Shown: piece by piece, positions 46,410 to 59,441 of the stretch
Position numbering within the stretch: the first letter of the stretch is position 1
Layout: each line of letters starts with the position of its first letter
Source of the DNA: Anthopleura xanthogrammica
Taxonomy: Eukaryota; Cnidaria; Anthozoa; Actiniaria; Actiniidae
DNA: 64,000 nucleotides
Assembly (NCBI GenBank): GCA_964019055.1
Contig: OZ025222.1
Location: 2,129,246-2,193,245, forward strand
Direction: 5' to 3'
Program-made: the position numbers and the translations under genes
The notes under the pieces: model-generated
What the model saw: the letters and a program-made list of their open reading frames with translations, nothing else
Databases searched by the model: none
What the model was told of the DNA's origin: nothing

Positions 46410-48028
46410 CGTCCTCGATGTATAGCTCTAAACCTTAGCAAGAAAAAACCTGTTGCAATTGCCTTAAGCGGGGGAAGGTTTTAATGTCTTGAAAGATTGT
46501 TTGCTGTGCAAAAGGGGGAAAAAGTCAGCACTCATTTGGTATTGGTTTTTAAAAGTTTTTCTATTTCAAATTCTCATTTAGCAATTGCAACCACTCCGAA
46601 TTCGAAGTTGCTGTAAATAATGGATTCACTGGAACACTAAGCTATGTACACTACAACACTCAATTGAAGGATTTGAATTGAGGGACTGTCTAGACAAACT
46701 GCAAACAAAAGAAAACCTTGATAATCCACACTGTGAACGTTTTGGCGCTGGAAGTTAGAACCTTTTAAGTTAGACTTCAAGAAGAAAGTAGAATCGAAAG
46801 TATAGATACGATTATACACCTATTTCAAAAAGGTTGTCGCAGCTGTAAGCAACAAACTGACAAGCAACAACATAAGATGGCAAAGAACATCTGTATTAAA
46901 CTACTTATTCATCATTCATTCAACACGATTATTTTAGTCGTTTTGTAATGGTAGGCTGCAACTGTTTCGATTCTTTAAGTGACGTTCAGTCCCGATTCTG
47001 AGCTAATCAAGGCATTGTTTGACGGTGGTCTTGGCTTGTTGCTTAATTTTCGCTTGTTGCTTTCGGCTGCGACAACTTTTATTGAAATAGATGTACATGT
47101 TTCAACTGTAATCTGCTGGTCCGCATCACATTCTCGGCTTTCTAACGAAAAATCGTACGATTTGGCTAATGAGTGGGGTCTGGGAACGAGAATAATAATA
47201 CAGTTATTTAGACAGGGTAGCCTGGTCAGTACAAAGTACTGGTATCAATAAGGGCACTGCGTATAACAAAAAAAAAAAAAAAAAAAAAAAAAAATCCAAA
47301 ATAAAAATGAAGAATATTGTTCAACAACAATGAAATACAAGCATCTTTTGTTCAAATTCTAAAGATGTTGAAATTTCGTACAATCTTTGATCTCACTTAT
47401 TGTTTTTTTAGTGCACGAAGTCGAAAATAGTGATAAAGCAAAAAGGTTTAATTTATTACCATTATTAATTATCAAATATCGAGCAAACTACGAAAATTAA
47501 AATATAACCTAATTTGGCAAAATTGTCATGACGTCATACAATGACGTTGCAAAATCGTTAACATCAGTAATGAGTTTTTGACCGGCCCTATTTCTTCTTA
47601 CATCAAATCAAGATTTCAAGAAATTTCAACGAGGAACTGATTCACTTCATACTACTGATATTTCTTTTCCCGAATTTTTTGTTTTATTATTATTTTTATT
47701 TAATTTTTTAGCGGATTCTTTTGTTGTCGCCGAGAAACCATCAGTGGCTATGACGTCATTGTCTTAATGGATCTGCGGTATTGTTCCGTTTCCTGTCAGC
47801 GGTGGTTGTTTGTGTTGTAGTACGCATGCGTTATTCTAAACACACAATAAACTCGGTTTGTGGCGGATTTGCTTTGAAAAGAAAAACTATTCACTAAAAA
47901 ACGGCCAAAAAACCCGCCTAAATAACTTAGATTTCTAAACCCTTACCCAAACAACCTTCATTCCTTCCTAGAGATAGCAGAGGACGCTAGAACAAGGCAG
48001 GATTTGGTCGTTTTAGAGCGTTTTAGAG
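46410..48028. other. Intergenic and probable RNF38/44 promoter with non-coding exon 1
   Basis: A poly-A run lies at about 47266-47294. Nothing coding is seen. A run of sequence before 48028 ends gcgttttagag and is followed by a good donor (gtgagttttaag). It could be the untranslated first exon of the RING gene, whose first coding exon begins with UTR at acceptor 53483. This is an inference; there is no transcript evidence. Confidence 0.35.
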
Positions 48029-51000
48029 GTGAGTTTTAAGCATATTTTATGCATTGCTGAATATTCCTCGAGGAGTAATAGTTGCTTAGTACCGTGACAT
48101 CTCAAGAATGTCTTTTATTCTGGCTTTCTTTATCGCTTCTGCTTTACTTCATAACACTTCGTTGAAGGTAGGGTGTATATGAAACAGTTTGGCGTTTATT
48201 CTACGTCTTTAGGTACCTTTTTCGTGACAGAAAGGGAGCTAGAAGGTGGGCAATGGTGCTTTCTTTATTCAAGTTCTCTGAGGTTTTCACTTACAAGCTT
48301 ATCTTTCTAATATTTTGTGACGCAACTGTTCCAGTATTTTCAACCAACAATTCTAGTTCTAAATTCTGGCCTTTGAATACCAATTTCATACATTTATGCT
48401 TAATTTAACAGTTCAAGGTAAGAGGACTCGAACCAAAGTCGTTTGAATTTCGTTTCAACGATATTTATTTCTTTGAAATATTTAACTCTGAAGCTTTTCT
48501 TTTATTTCCACCTAAAAAAAAAAACGTGTCTCAGTCTCTTTATTTGCTTTGACTGTTCCCTTTTTTCTTGGTAGTTCGAGAATAATTCCAGCTTTTACGG
48601 AAATCCTGAACGAGAGGCGAATCTGTATATACCTTATCTGTACAATACTTTCAAACAACTCTTGTGAATTTCAAGAAAAAAAGACATTCAAACTCTCTTA
48701 ATTCACAAGGAGATCTTTCTTTATACTTGGAATTCTTATTTTCTCTTATTTTGACGTTTTGTTTTAGATTTCTAGAGATTTAAGATTTCGAAAACATATT
48801 GTAAGAAAGATCAAGATAAAACAGAACTGATTGTCGTACACAGTACTTTCTAAAATGCAAATCGAACTACGTTTCCTGTCTGTTTTAACGTTAGTCTTCT
48901 AATTGTTGTTCATTATTCCTTTTTACTGATCAATATATAGCTTTTGCTGTGTGGGTTGTGATTGCTTTGGCTAAGTTCTTGAGAGTTAGACCTCAGATCA
49001 CATGGTCTTGAAAGCTGAAATTCGAATTATGTATGTAATTCGTAGTTCATTCAATGGTGAACTGAGGGTAGATAAAGAACCCTTTGATCAAGGAAAATAT
49101 AAATGAGGATAAAAGTGTATCAGTTAAAATCAAAGGATTTGAATTTCTTTATAATGTTTTCATGAATAAGGGGTATACTGCTTTTGTAATGTGTTTTTTT
49201 GGATAACTATTGTCTGATGTTTCTGCTCAGCTGTTACATAAAATCGTATAGAATTTGAATTAAGTTTTAAGATTGAGTAGTCAGAAATTCTCTGAACAGA
49301 CGTTAAAATAGCCTATGAATTTTGTGTTCCATTTTTTCTTCTTTTCTCTGGATATTTTTTACATTTTGTGATATAAATATGAAGAATGTGAAGTATTCCC
49401 ATTTTTTTATTCATCCATTTTCGTTTCATAACTTTTTGATTCAGATCTTGAAGCAATCTTTATACTCTTTTTGTTCTGAGGCAAATTGAAATTGAAATTT
49501 TGAAATCTTCTATAGTAAAATTAGGTATTCACAGAAAACAGCACATCTGATGTTTTACATAGCCTAGTTAAATTCATGGAACGAAGAAAGCATTTTGAAT
49601 TCTAAGAGCCAAAGATAAGGCCATTGTTGTATTACCACTACATTCTATATGGGTCTACTTTCTAAGGATTACGCCTAGCATTACCTAGCATTAGCACTAA
49701 TATCTCACAAAATCTATGTCAGCATGTCTCATAAACCCCTTCAAAATTAATGTACAGTAGATGGAAGGCTAAACTCACAGGGAAACATAAACAAAGCACA
49801 CTTTTTCTCAATGTGATTCAGGACTCAAAATAGCAGCCTGCCAATGGCAGAAAAAAAAACAGGTCAAACTTACTCCTGGTAGGCTAAAAATGTTTTTAAC
49901 TGCCACATTGATAAGAGTCTGGCAGGGGAAATTTTGGTTCACCAAAATTATTTGTCCTGCCAAAATTAAGAAACTGTCTGGCTAGTTTTATTTTCCGAGC
50001 CCTGTGATTTGTGTCATTTCTTTTATATTATTTTATCTGTTTGTCTCACAAGCAAAATTATTTCAAAAGGAAATGTGATTACACATATTTCAAGAATGGT
50101 TCTCTTAAATAATGCACAATGCGCTTGGAAAATAGTTCTTTTCGAAGTCAGACATGTTCTGTACAGTCTATAGACCTTATGCCAAACCAATGAATGAGGA
50201 ATAGCATACTTACTAGTTTTTTTTGGGCTTTTTGCACTCAAGAGATGGTCAGCCCCTAAAGTCATAACAGCCAGCATTCAAAAGCATATGCTAAAATTAG
50301 CATTATTTTAAGCAAAATTTGGGTGCTCGAGCACAAATACTAGGGTTACAGCAATTTAAAATTAGAAGGTTTTGTATGTGAAACACAGCCATGGCCCAAC
50401 CAGCCTCGTTTTCATGTCTTTGCACATTTTAAATGCTTATAACTCTGCAAACAATTATCATTATTCTTTGAAACTGTGCACAGCTACTAATTTACTGATG
50501 GTATTTCATGTAAAGACAAAATATTTCCTTAATTCAAATATTTCAAAATTATTTCGTTAAGTTCTATAAATCTATACTGAATTGGCTCCAATACTGTAGC
50601 TCCAATGACTTGAGCTGAAATTCTTATAAAGTATTCAGAATTTGCTAGAAAGCCTTAATAATCTGAGTTGTTCAATAACACAACAATTTATTTCACCCCA
50701 TATAATTTACAAGAGTGCTCAATATTATAAATTTTAACTTAAAAGTATTAGAGATAAAGCTAAGGGCAATGGCTTTAGGCTAAAGTTTTTTATGGTGACT
50801 CTCTGAGGCTTGCTTTGTTTGAAATTACTTGACCTTGTTGTTTAGCATAATTTTGCATGATTTAAACTTCATGTCCAACTAAGCCAAAAATAAATTTTAA
50901 TTATTGTATGTACAGGGTTCTGACAGTCAGGGAGAAGTCAGCAAATTCTGAATTTTTTTCAAGGTCAGGGAATTTTTGCAATTTACCCAAATGTCAGTGA

Positions 51001-51315
51001 AAAGTCAGAGAATTTCTGTCAGCCTTCAAAAAATCGTTTTGAATTCAGATTATTTTAGTTGGACTTGCTGTGTTCGAGCTACCATTTTTATTAAAATATG
51101 TGCAAGTGTGGTGAGTGAAAAATAATTTTTGGACAGGGAAAAGTCAGGGAATTTTATTTTGCCAGATGAGTGGGAAGCCTGAATTGTAACCTCACATTAC
51201 CTCAAGGCTACAGCAGAACACTTATTATCAAATGCTTCTATTTTATATACACTGTAATCTGTAAATGGCAAGCAGATTTATATCTTCATTGGTATAACAA
51301 TATCGTGATTAATTG

Positions 51316-51790
51316 GAGCTTAAAGCAAGCAGATTTCTGCCTGTGCACGAGTAAGAGTCTAATCTGCTTTCTCTGCTGGCTTGTGATTGTAGAACATATA
51401 TATATATATCTATGATTTTCACTTTATTTAACATTTTTTGAATCGATTAAAACAGGAAAAGTGACAGTTTTCCAATCATACACCATTTGAGCCTAAACCA
51501 AGCAGATTTCTGCCTGTGCATAAGTAACAAAGTCTAATCTGCCTTAGGGAACTCTGCTTGTTTGTGATTGTACATATATATCTATGATTTTCACTTTATT
51601 TAACATTTTTTAAATCGATTAAAATCATACACCATTTGAGCTTAAAGCAAGCAGATTTCTGCCTGTGCATAAGTAACAAAGTCTAATCTGCTTTAGGGAA
51701 CTCTGCTTGCTTGTGATTGTACATCTATGATTTTCACTTTATTAACATTTTTTGAATCGATTAAGACAGAGGAAAAGTGACAGTTTCCAA
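51316..51790. repeat. Tandem repeat, about 150-175-bp unit, three copies
   Basis: Each copy contains aagcaagcagatttctgcct (or accaagcagatttctgcctg), gtctaatctgctt and tctatgattttcactttatt. Confidence 0.9.
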
Positions 51791-52509
51791 TCATATGCCA
51801 TTTGATCATAAATATAGTTTCATTTTAACTAAGTGGTGAACATGCCCTCGGGAGTGCCAAAATTAATTAATGGAACACTAAAAATTAATTGATTAAATCA
51901 TAGAAAGTTGAAATAGCAACTGATAAGAATCTGCTCTGTTGACTTGTGGGTTTGATAATGAAAAGGCTTGCAAAATACCGCTTGGAATATTGAAAGCCAA
52001 GGCTTGAGGCAAACCATTTTAATGTCACAAAAACTTTCAATAAAAAAAACTGTCTGATAGCTGTACTCAGATAAATTGCTGGTTTAAACAAGTCTACAAT
52101 TTGTATATATGCTTACTACATGTAAATTAATCAGTAAGTCAAGTAAAGGCTAATAGAATTTTGAACAAAAATGGGAAAAGTGTGTAAAAATTTCTGCCTT
52201 AAAGATTTGAAACAATGCCTCAAGCTAGACTCAAACCGTTTTGGCCAAAAAGAATGAATAAAATGCCAGCTTTTTATTTATTTACTCTTAGATAATGTAT
52301 CATAATCATTTTAAAGCAATTGATAAAATTGTTTTGAGTGACTAGGCTTTCGTTTTTGATAAAGAAAAAAAAACAACATATATATCATTTTGGAAAAAAA
52401 TTGACTTTTCTTGTTTAAGTGTTTGGATCTTTTTTCAAGATTGATAACTTTTGTAACATTTCTCCAATTTGTAACTATTCATACATTCATTCTATTCCCT
52501 GAATAAAAA

Positions 52510-52990
52510 CTCTGGGCTGATCTAAGTCGGGGCATGGCTAACTCACAGATCAAACCCTGAAACAACCTCTGGGCTGATCAAAGTCAGGGCATGGCTAACT
52601 CACAGATTGAACCCTGAAACAACCTCTGGGCTGATCTAAGTCAGGGCATGGCTAACTCACAGATTGAACCCTGAAACAACCTCTGGGCTGATCTAAGTCA
52701 GGGCATGGCTAACTCACAGATTGAACCCTGAAACAACCTCTGGGCTGATCTAAGTCAGGGCATGGCTAACTCACAGATTGAACCCTGAAACAACCTCTGG
52801 GCTGATCTAAGTCAGGGCATGGCTAACTCACAGATTGAACCCTGAAACAACCTCTGGGCTGATCTAAGTCAGGGCATGGCTAACTCACAGATTGAACCCT
52901 GAAACAACCTCTGGGCTGATCTAAGTCAGGGCATGGCTAACTCACAGATTGAACCCTGAAACAACCTCTGGGCTGATCTAAGTCAGGGCT
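52510..52990. repeat. 57-bp minisatellite, about 8-9 units (reverse orientation)
   Basis: Almost identical 57-bp units containing gatctaagtcagggcatggc and tgaaacaacctctgggct. These are the reverse complement of the BMAL-intron arrays. The units are more homogeneous than those at 27.5 kb, which suggests recent expansion. Confidence 0.97.
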
Positions 52991-53512
52991 CTAAATTTCT
53001 CATTACATTTCTGACAAAGCAAATGTTTAAATCACTTTATTGTATTTTGATGTCAAATCCACATCATTATAAAGTCAACTTAGAAATAAAGAGAATAAAT
53101 CCTAAGGGACAAACAGACAATTATTATAAGTTCAAAATAATTAAAGTTAATTGTTGTAATTGAACTTTCTGTAATTCTACACTTTATGCTCACTACTAAA
53201 CAAAGAGTCTGTGAGTTAGCTGCATGTGCCCTGACTTACATCAGCCTAGAATATAGTCAAAAATACAGTGATATGTACTGTATTGGGAAATTGTTTATTG
53301 TGCAAATGGTCATATCTCAGCTTCTGTTTGACGAATTCTCATAAACTTTGGTGGTAAATGTGATTTTTGGTTTTGTATCAAAATTGGAAATCGAAAATTG
53401 TTAAAGCCAAATTTTTTTCGTGAAGTCACACTTGAGTACTCTATTTCAAAGACAAATCTAAAAATATTTTTTTGTTTTTCAGAAATATTAGGATTCTAAT
53501 TAACAGTTAACC

Positions 53513-56500
53513 ATGGGACAGAGTGACACTGAGAGTACTACCTCATCCATGCATGGAAATCCTGGCTCGCCACGAGACCCATCGGCAATTCTATATGAAG
53601 ATTTACATGGGCAGTCTTCCCTAAGCCCTTTTACCAGCCGCGTTAGACCCACATCACCATCCACTTCCAGCGACAGCAGCGAACTTGACAACTCTGTGAT
53701 CATTACTGGTGAAAGACCCAAGTCTAGGCAAAGAGATATACCGTTTATTGATTTGACTGGAGCAGAACATAATGATATAGATGTTACTGGTGATGCGGAA
53801 AGATCTACTGAAGGCGCCGTAGAGTGAGTATACTGCCAACGATTTTGCTGTATGAAATTTTCTTGCTGCAATGTTTTCCCATTTCAGATCACATGTCATT
53901 CCCTAGAGTATCATTTCTTTGTTTAATGGTTGTGCATTAGAAGACACATGGATATGGATACAACTCAATGTTTTCCATTTATTGACCACGTGTCATTCCC
54001 TTGAGTATCATTTCTTTGTTTAACGGTTGTGCATTAGAAGACACATGGATATGGATACAACTCAATGTTTTCCATTTATTGACCACGTGTCATTCCCTTG
54101 AGTATCATTTCTTTGTTTAACGGTTGTGCATGAGAAGACACATGAATATAGATACAACTGAATGTTTTCCCAATTCACCACGGGCATGTGTCATTCGCAA
54201 GAGTTTCATTTCTTTATAATTACAGTTGTACATGAGAAGACACATGAATATGGTACAACTGAATGTTTTCCCAATACAGACCACATGTCATTCCCTAGAG
54301 TATCATTTCTATGTTTAATGGTTGTACATAAAAAGACACATGAATATGGATACAACTCAAACAAAGAACCTTATTTTTTTTTAAGGAATGACACTTGGTC
54401 TGTAATGAAAAACATTGCAGCACGACAAATAAGGTCTATTCAAAAATGCTGGAATAGGATTGTCTGGCCCTTCCAATCTGTTCCCACTCCTCCCCCAATT
54501 ATGATTTTCATATAAGTCTCAGTTAAGTATTGATATTAGTATTAATTATTATTATTATTATCACGTAGGGAGGTAAATGGAATGTACAACGACTTTGCTG
54601 CTCGTGTACAAAGACAGCTTCATGTCACACGCGAAAGACTAGCCCGAATGAGAACTGAACACCACCGTCTGCGCTTACATGCCTTAAGATCTCGCATGCA
54701 GAATTGTCCCTACATAACGACTTATAGGTCAGGCAGACGACCGTCACCCTTTTCTGCGACACATAGATCAAGGCCTCAGGAAATGAACATGGCTTCAACG
54801 TCAAGTGGTCCAGTGCGTGTAACCTCTCCTATTACCATAACTGATTCTCCTATTGTACCTGAAAGAAATGTAAGTAGCTTTAGATAATCAAGGGTGGTGT
54901 AGTGCTTGTGCACTCGCCTCTCACCTCTGGGGTCTCGGGTTTGATTCCTGGACTAGGCATCACATTTGAGTAGAGTTTGTTAGGTCTCTCCCTTGATACA
55001 AGGGTTTTGTGGCTTTCTTCCCTCCACAAAACCCAATATTCTAAATTCCCATTCAATCTATGAGTTCTTGTGCCCTGACTTACAGTAGATCAACCCAGGT
55101 TTCAGGTTTAGATCTGTGAGGTATCCATAATCTTATTTTATTATGACAATTAATTACTAGGATCGAACTTTATCACCCGAGAGTGCAGAAGAAGATGTTA
55201 ATGCAGAAGAATCCCAGGGCGCAAACTCTGAGGCCTATAATCATTCATATCATCAACCAGAGCATCGGTATGCATGGCGCCGCCGCCTCAGTAGAGACAG
55301 TGTTCTTCAGCGCTTACAAGATAGGTTATCATCCTGTAATGAGGATTCAGATGAAGCTGTGGCAAGGCGACTGCAGGTAAGAACAGCAATAAGAAAGCCT
55401 CCTTTTCCTCTTCCTTCTCGTCCTAATGCTACTGGAATAACTTAAGCAGCAGCGACAACAAATAGCAACAGGAACAGCAACAACAGCATCAATAACAGCA
55501 ACAATAGCAACAACAGCAGCAGGAACAACAACAACAACAGCAGAAAAGACGAAAACAATATAAAAAAAACTTTTGCGTTCTATACAAACTTCTTTGTTAT
55601 TGATATTTCTTTCAGGCTCAGTTCGATCAAGAACTAGCAGACGAGCAGCCCCAGATCCAAACAGCTGAGTCATCGTTCCTTGCACATGCCCCACCCGATC
55701 TTGCAGCTGGACCACTGGTAGGTCATTTCTATTTATCCATCCTATAATAGAAAATACAGCCAATCAGAAAGCAGAAAAGCTGTCAAGTCAAGCAAAATAT
55801 TTTCTGTGAGAAAGAAACTAATCAACTTGTTTCTATTGTCTCTAGCCTTTACCTTTACATTACCGCCGTCGACGTCACTGTCATAGACGACATGGAATAA
55901 GCTACAGTTTGACCTCCTCGACTGGACTTCCTGATCTTCTGTTGCCTTTCGTGTAAGTGACCCTTTTCGTATACTATTTAACTACATATATATCATACAA
56001 AAGGTTTTTTGTTGTTGTCTTTTCCTGGTGTCTTTGTTCATTGACTTGCATTGCTATGGTTACAGGTCCATGACGTCACTTCCTCCACCACTGCATCATT
56101 TTGATCCAGTACAGAACCATGGAAACGAAAACGAAGATTATGAAGTGAGTTTTGTAGTTTCATCTTTCAAGCGAATTTTTTTTAAATATTTTTTTATTGC
56201 GAATTTTGTATGAGTGGAAAAAGATTCGCATTCGAATATTGTTACCCTACCGTTTTTTTACCGTAACTTCATACGTTGTATGTTCAATAATAGTGGTCTA
56301 CTCGTGGACTGCTAGGAGACTAGACACTCGAAAAAGTGGTTATTATTACGGCATGTCGTACTGTGTACGTGCTGTAAGTCAGTACCGTACGTTTCCCACT
56401 CATATGATAACCATTTTTATGGGAAGCCATTTCAATGTTACGACCGTGTACGTGCTGTAAGTCAATACCGTATAGGAAGAATAACTTATAGTTGATAGGT

Positions 56501-57601
56501 ATTCTGAAATGAATATAATCCCCCCTCAAATAAGACTTTTAAAAAATTAGGAAAAAAAAAGACACTAATGGAAGGCTTGCTTTATTTCTAGGCGTTATGG
56601 AATTTAACCGAACGCATCGGACCAGCAAAGTCACGAGGGCTTAACAAAGAAGGTAAGATAACAGTAGAAAAAGAAATATCTTCATATGGAAAAACAGTTT
56701 ATTATATGACTATCAATGAAATACCTATATTTCTCTATTTCAAAAATTTGATATTTTCACATGTGAAAATATCGTCACTATGGTTACCTACTTCTTATAG
56801 CAGAAAAAAAGCTCGAAAAAGCTTTCTTTTCTTTTTCATTGGTAATTATATAATAAACAGAATATTACATGGGCGCATGGAGAAAATCTTTTCAACACTC
56901 GAAGATAAAATCCGTATCTCCGCGCGCCAATGTAATATCCTCTATTTTTTGTTCCTTTTCTGCAACATGGCTACCATCTTACCCTGCTATTCCTTGCTTA
57001 GCAAAAGCCCAAGGCTTTTTTTGTTCAAAAAATTTTTAGTTTACTTTACCTTTGACAAACTTTGGCAAACATATCCACCGCTCGAGCAGTGAATATCGTC
57101 TTATAATCACTGGTCGCTCGACTAATCACAGCGCGTAAAACTCTATATTCAAGTTCAAAACTATACTAAAAGTTAATAAATATAAGATTAGTGTAAAGCT
57201 GGTCTCATCGTGTTATTGATTTTATTGCAGTCATAGATCGCATCCCATCGTTCCGTTACAGTGCAAGTAATAAAGAACTGTCTAATGGGAGTTGTGTTGT
57301 GTGCATGATGGACTATAATAACAGAGAAAAACTAAGAAAGCTTCCATGTACACATGACTTCCATTCCAAGTGCATAGATAGATGGCTCAAGGTATGTCTA
57401 ATCATCACAATTAACTAATACTTTTACAGGGCTGGTAGTGCCGTTTGAATTCGTAGAATCCTGAACTCCGAACCCTGTATTTTCTGTCTTCTCGTTATCG
57501 TTTCATTGATGCAAAATTTGATTTATAATTTTAATTATTTTATTTTTTTGCAGAACAATCGCAGTTGCCCAGTCTGTCGTGAAGTCGTCGGCAACGCCTA
57601 A
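53513..57601 (+). CDS. RNF38/RNF44-type RING-H2 E3 ubiquitin ligase, 9 coding exons
   Basis: Exons: 53513-53823, 54569-54869, 55161-55376, 55616-55717, 55846-55952, 56066-56144, 56592-56652, 57231-57391, 57554-57601. All are GT-AG and in phase: 1,386 nt, 461 aa. An in-frame TAA precedes the ATG. The RING-H2 ligands are C414, C417, C432, H434, H437, C440, C451, C454. The segment before it (EALWNLTERIGPAKSRGL, then IDRIPSFRYS) matches the conserved block upstream of the RING in RNF38/RNF44. The RING core (CVVCM..., LRKLPCTHDFHSKCID, RWLKNNRSCPVCR) supports this over RLIM/RNF6 or Arkadia. The N-terminus has three hydrophobic, acid-flanked motifs (VIIT 62-65, FIDLT 78-82, IDVT 89-92) that look like SUMO-interaction motifs. 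An AATAAA lies 121 bp after the stop. Predicted to transfer ubiquitin from an E2; substrate unknown. Confidence 0.92.
53870..54380. repeat. 97-bp tandem repeat, five units; related copy at 37632-37735
   Basis: Each unit contains catgtcattccctagagtat, ctttgtttaatggttgtgca and tatggatacaactcaatg. The 37.6-kb copy is in reverse orientation. Located in the RING gene's intron after its first coding exon. Confidence 0.88.
54893..55045 (+). mobile_element. tRNA-derived SINE
   Basis: The head ggtggtgtagtgcttgtgca resembles a pol III A box and gggtttgattcctgg a B box. The body (ggcatcacatttgagtagag, gttaggtctctcccttgata) matches the minus-strand copy at 33262-33402. Inserted in the RING gene intron 24 bp after exon 54569-54869. 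Confidence 0.8.
55440..55556. repeat. (CAG/CAA)n low-complexity tract
   Basis: Imperfect cag/caa triplets in an intron of the RING gene. Confidence 0.9.
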
Positions 57602-57721
57602 ATTTCGATTACGGAGTGCCACATGATCGTCATTGCGACCACTTTTGCATAATGATAGTTAGACTTGCTCTAACGTCCTATATCCATATCTATCATTATC
57701 CACATTAAGTAATTGATAATT

Positions 57722-57727
57722 AATAAA
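57722..57727 (+). terminator. Polyadenylation signal of the RING gene
   Basis: AATAAA 121 bp downstream of the TAA. A second AATAAA lies at about 58236. Confidence 0.6.
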
Positions 57728-57837
57728 ATTTTGTAAGTAGATCTCCTATAACTCGATAAAATCTCGTTGTACATATTGAGCGATTATAGTCAATGATAAT
57801 TTGTACACACATGATTAGAATAATACATTACGAGTCC

Positions 57838-58146
57838 CAGTTAAACCAAGGGATCACGGAAGAAAAATATATTGCTTGGTTTTCCTGTGGTGTTGACGTT
57901 TGCTGACGAATGCGGTTTTCCGAATATATAGCGTGGGCTCTCGTAAATATCCAAGATGGCGACTTACATTATATTTTCAGTAATTCATAACGTCTGCCAT
58001 ATTTGCATATGAGCCCGCACACTTTTAAGAAAACCGCGTGAGCGTCAATACCACAGGAAGCCCGTGCCATTAGAAACTTACGCGTTTATACCACAGGAAG
58101 ACCAATCAATACATTTATTTCTGCCGTGATCCCTTGGTTTAACCCC
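57838..58146. mobile_element. MITE-like inverted repeat
   Basis: The left end cagttaaaccaagggatcac pairs with the right end gtgatcccttggtttaaccc. Further matched blocks (ttttcctgtggtgttgacg / gcgtcaataccacaggaag) lie inside. Confidence 0.85.
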
Positions 58147-58797
58147 AGTAACATAACTAGGTTTCATTTATTGCATCCACTATTCATTTAATGAGTAATC
58201 TATATTTTTTGTATGTATTATGACAGATAAACATTTAATAAAAGATCAAATATGTTAACCTATTCTGATTTAAGGCTTTTTCGATTTCGTAAAATATCGC
58301 TGTGTAACTGATAAATATTAAAGTGCCCCTAATAGATAGCACCAGACCTATTTCAAATAAATCTGTATAGTTATTTTTATGCTGTCGTTGTAATCCTGAT
58401 TTTTACGACGCTTCGAAGTTTCGAAAAAGCTAGTGTCCAGTCACTCGAAGTTTTAGTACCGCGTCAGAAACCTAGTATTTTTCTCACGTCATCGGGGTGC
58501 ATGAGACCTATCTTTCTTTACAAGCAAAGTGTGTTGTTGTCTTGGAATTTTGGAACGAAAAAGATGGCTCAATATTGCGTCGTTACCCATTGGCACTTTC
58601 TTCTAATCGTCGCTTAGATTCTTTGAGAACTGTCGGGGTCCGATCACCCCGACGACGTCATAGGCCCAGTCTCCCAGTGGCGTGGCCGTGAAATTTTTTT
58701 GGGGCATTTTCAGAACGCGCTTAAAAATCAGGATTACACCGAAAGCGGGAAAATCATACAAAAACCTTTTTGAGGCCATAAAGATTTATTTGAAATA

Positions 58798-59031
58798 GGC
58801 CGGGACGCTTACAGCGCGACGCGCAAAAGTATGACCACTTTTAATGTATTCGCATACTTCTATGCACGGGATTTTGTACGTTAAACAGACACATTTGATG
58901 CCAAGCTGTCTGGTTTTACCAAATAAGGCTTGTAAAAACTCGTTTGGCAGCAAAAAGCCCGTGCTTAGAAGTATGCGAATATATTAAAAGTGGTCATACT
59001 TTTGTGCGTCGCGCTGTAAAAGTGTTCCGCT
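58798..59031. mobile_element. MITE-like inverted repeat
   Basis: Arms of about 60 bp: acagcgcgacgcgcaaaagt and its near-perfect inverted copy acttttgtgcgtcgcgctgt, continuing through agtatgaccacttttaat and cgcatacttctatgcacggg. Confidence 0.9.
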
Positions 59032-59267
59032 TGATAAAACAATCGAACAGTTCACTCGGTGGCGGATCCAGGAAAAGGGTTGTGGTGTTTTTTAACACCC
59101 TCTTTGAGAATTTTAATTAGCTGGCTGACAGAGAGAATGATGGCTAATTAACAATAATTAGAACCACAGCCTGAATATGGTCTAAGAGTCAATAGCTCAT
59201 GAGGCCGAAGACCAAATGCATGGGCTATTGACTCGTAGACCATGAGGGCGAGAGGTCTAATTGTTTT

Positions 59268-59441
59268 AGTATAAATTAAACCTACTAATCGGTACGTAAA
59301 ATAAATGATTGTTTTTGCCCATTGTTTTGGTTTTCAAAACCGGCCTTTTTCGCCTCTAGTTATCTATCACTAATAGACCACTAGTAGCTCAGCCAATCAG
59401 AGCGCAGGATTTATGATAGACAATTAGTAGGTTTATACTAT
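59268..59441. mobile_element. MITE-like inverted repeat
   Basis: Ends tagtataaattaaacctact and agtaggtttatacta in inverted orientation. A smaller inverted pair (gtcaatagctcatg / catgggctattgac) sits just to the left at 59188-59240. Confidence 0.65.

Larger units (their letters stand above)
48029..53482 (+). other. Putative first intron of the RNF38/44-like gene
   Basis: Long AT-rich stretch without coding signals. It holds repeats at 49850-50005 and 50915-51165 (gtcagggagaagtcag-type phrases), the tandem repeat at 51316-51790, the 57-bp array at 52510-52990 and a single reversed unit at 53208-53250. Confidence 0.5.

Noticed and set aside
53413..57601. RING gene considered as RLIM/RNF6 or Arkadia
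   Set aside because: RLIM-like LRKLPC is shared, but the ALWNLTERIG...PSFRYS block directly before the RING and the WLKNNRSCPVCR end match RNF38/RNF44 better.
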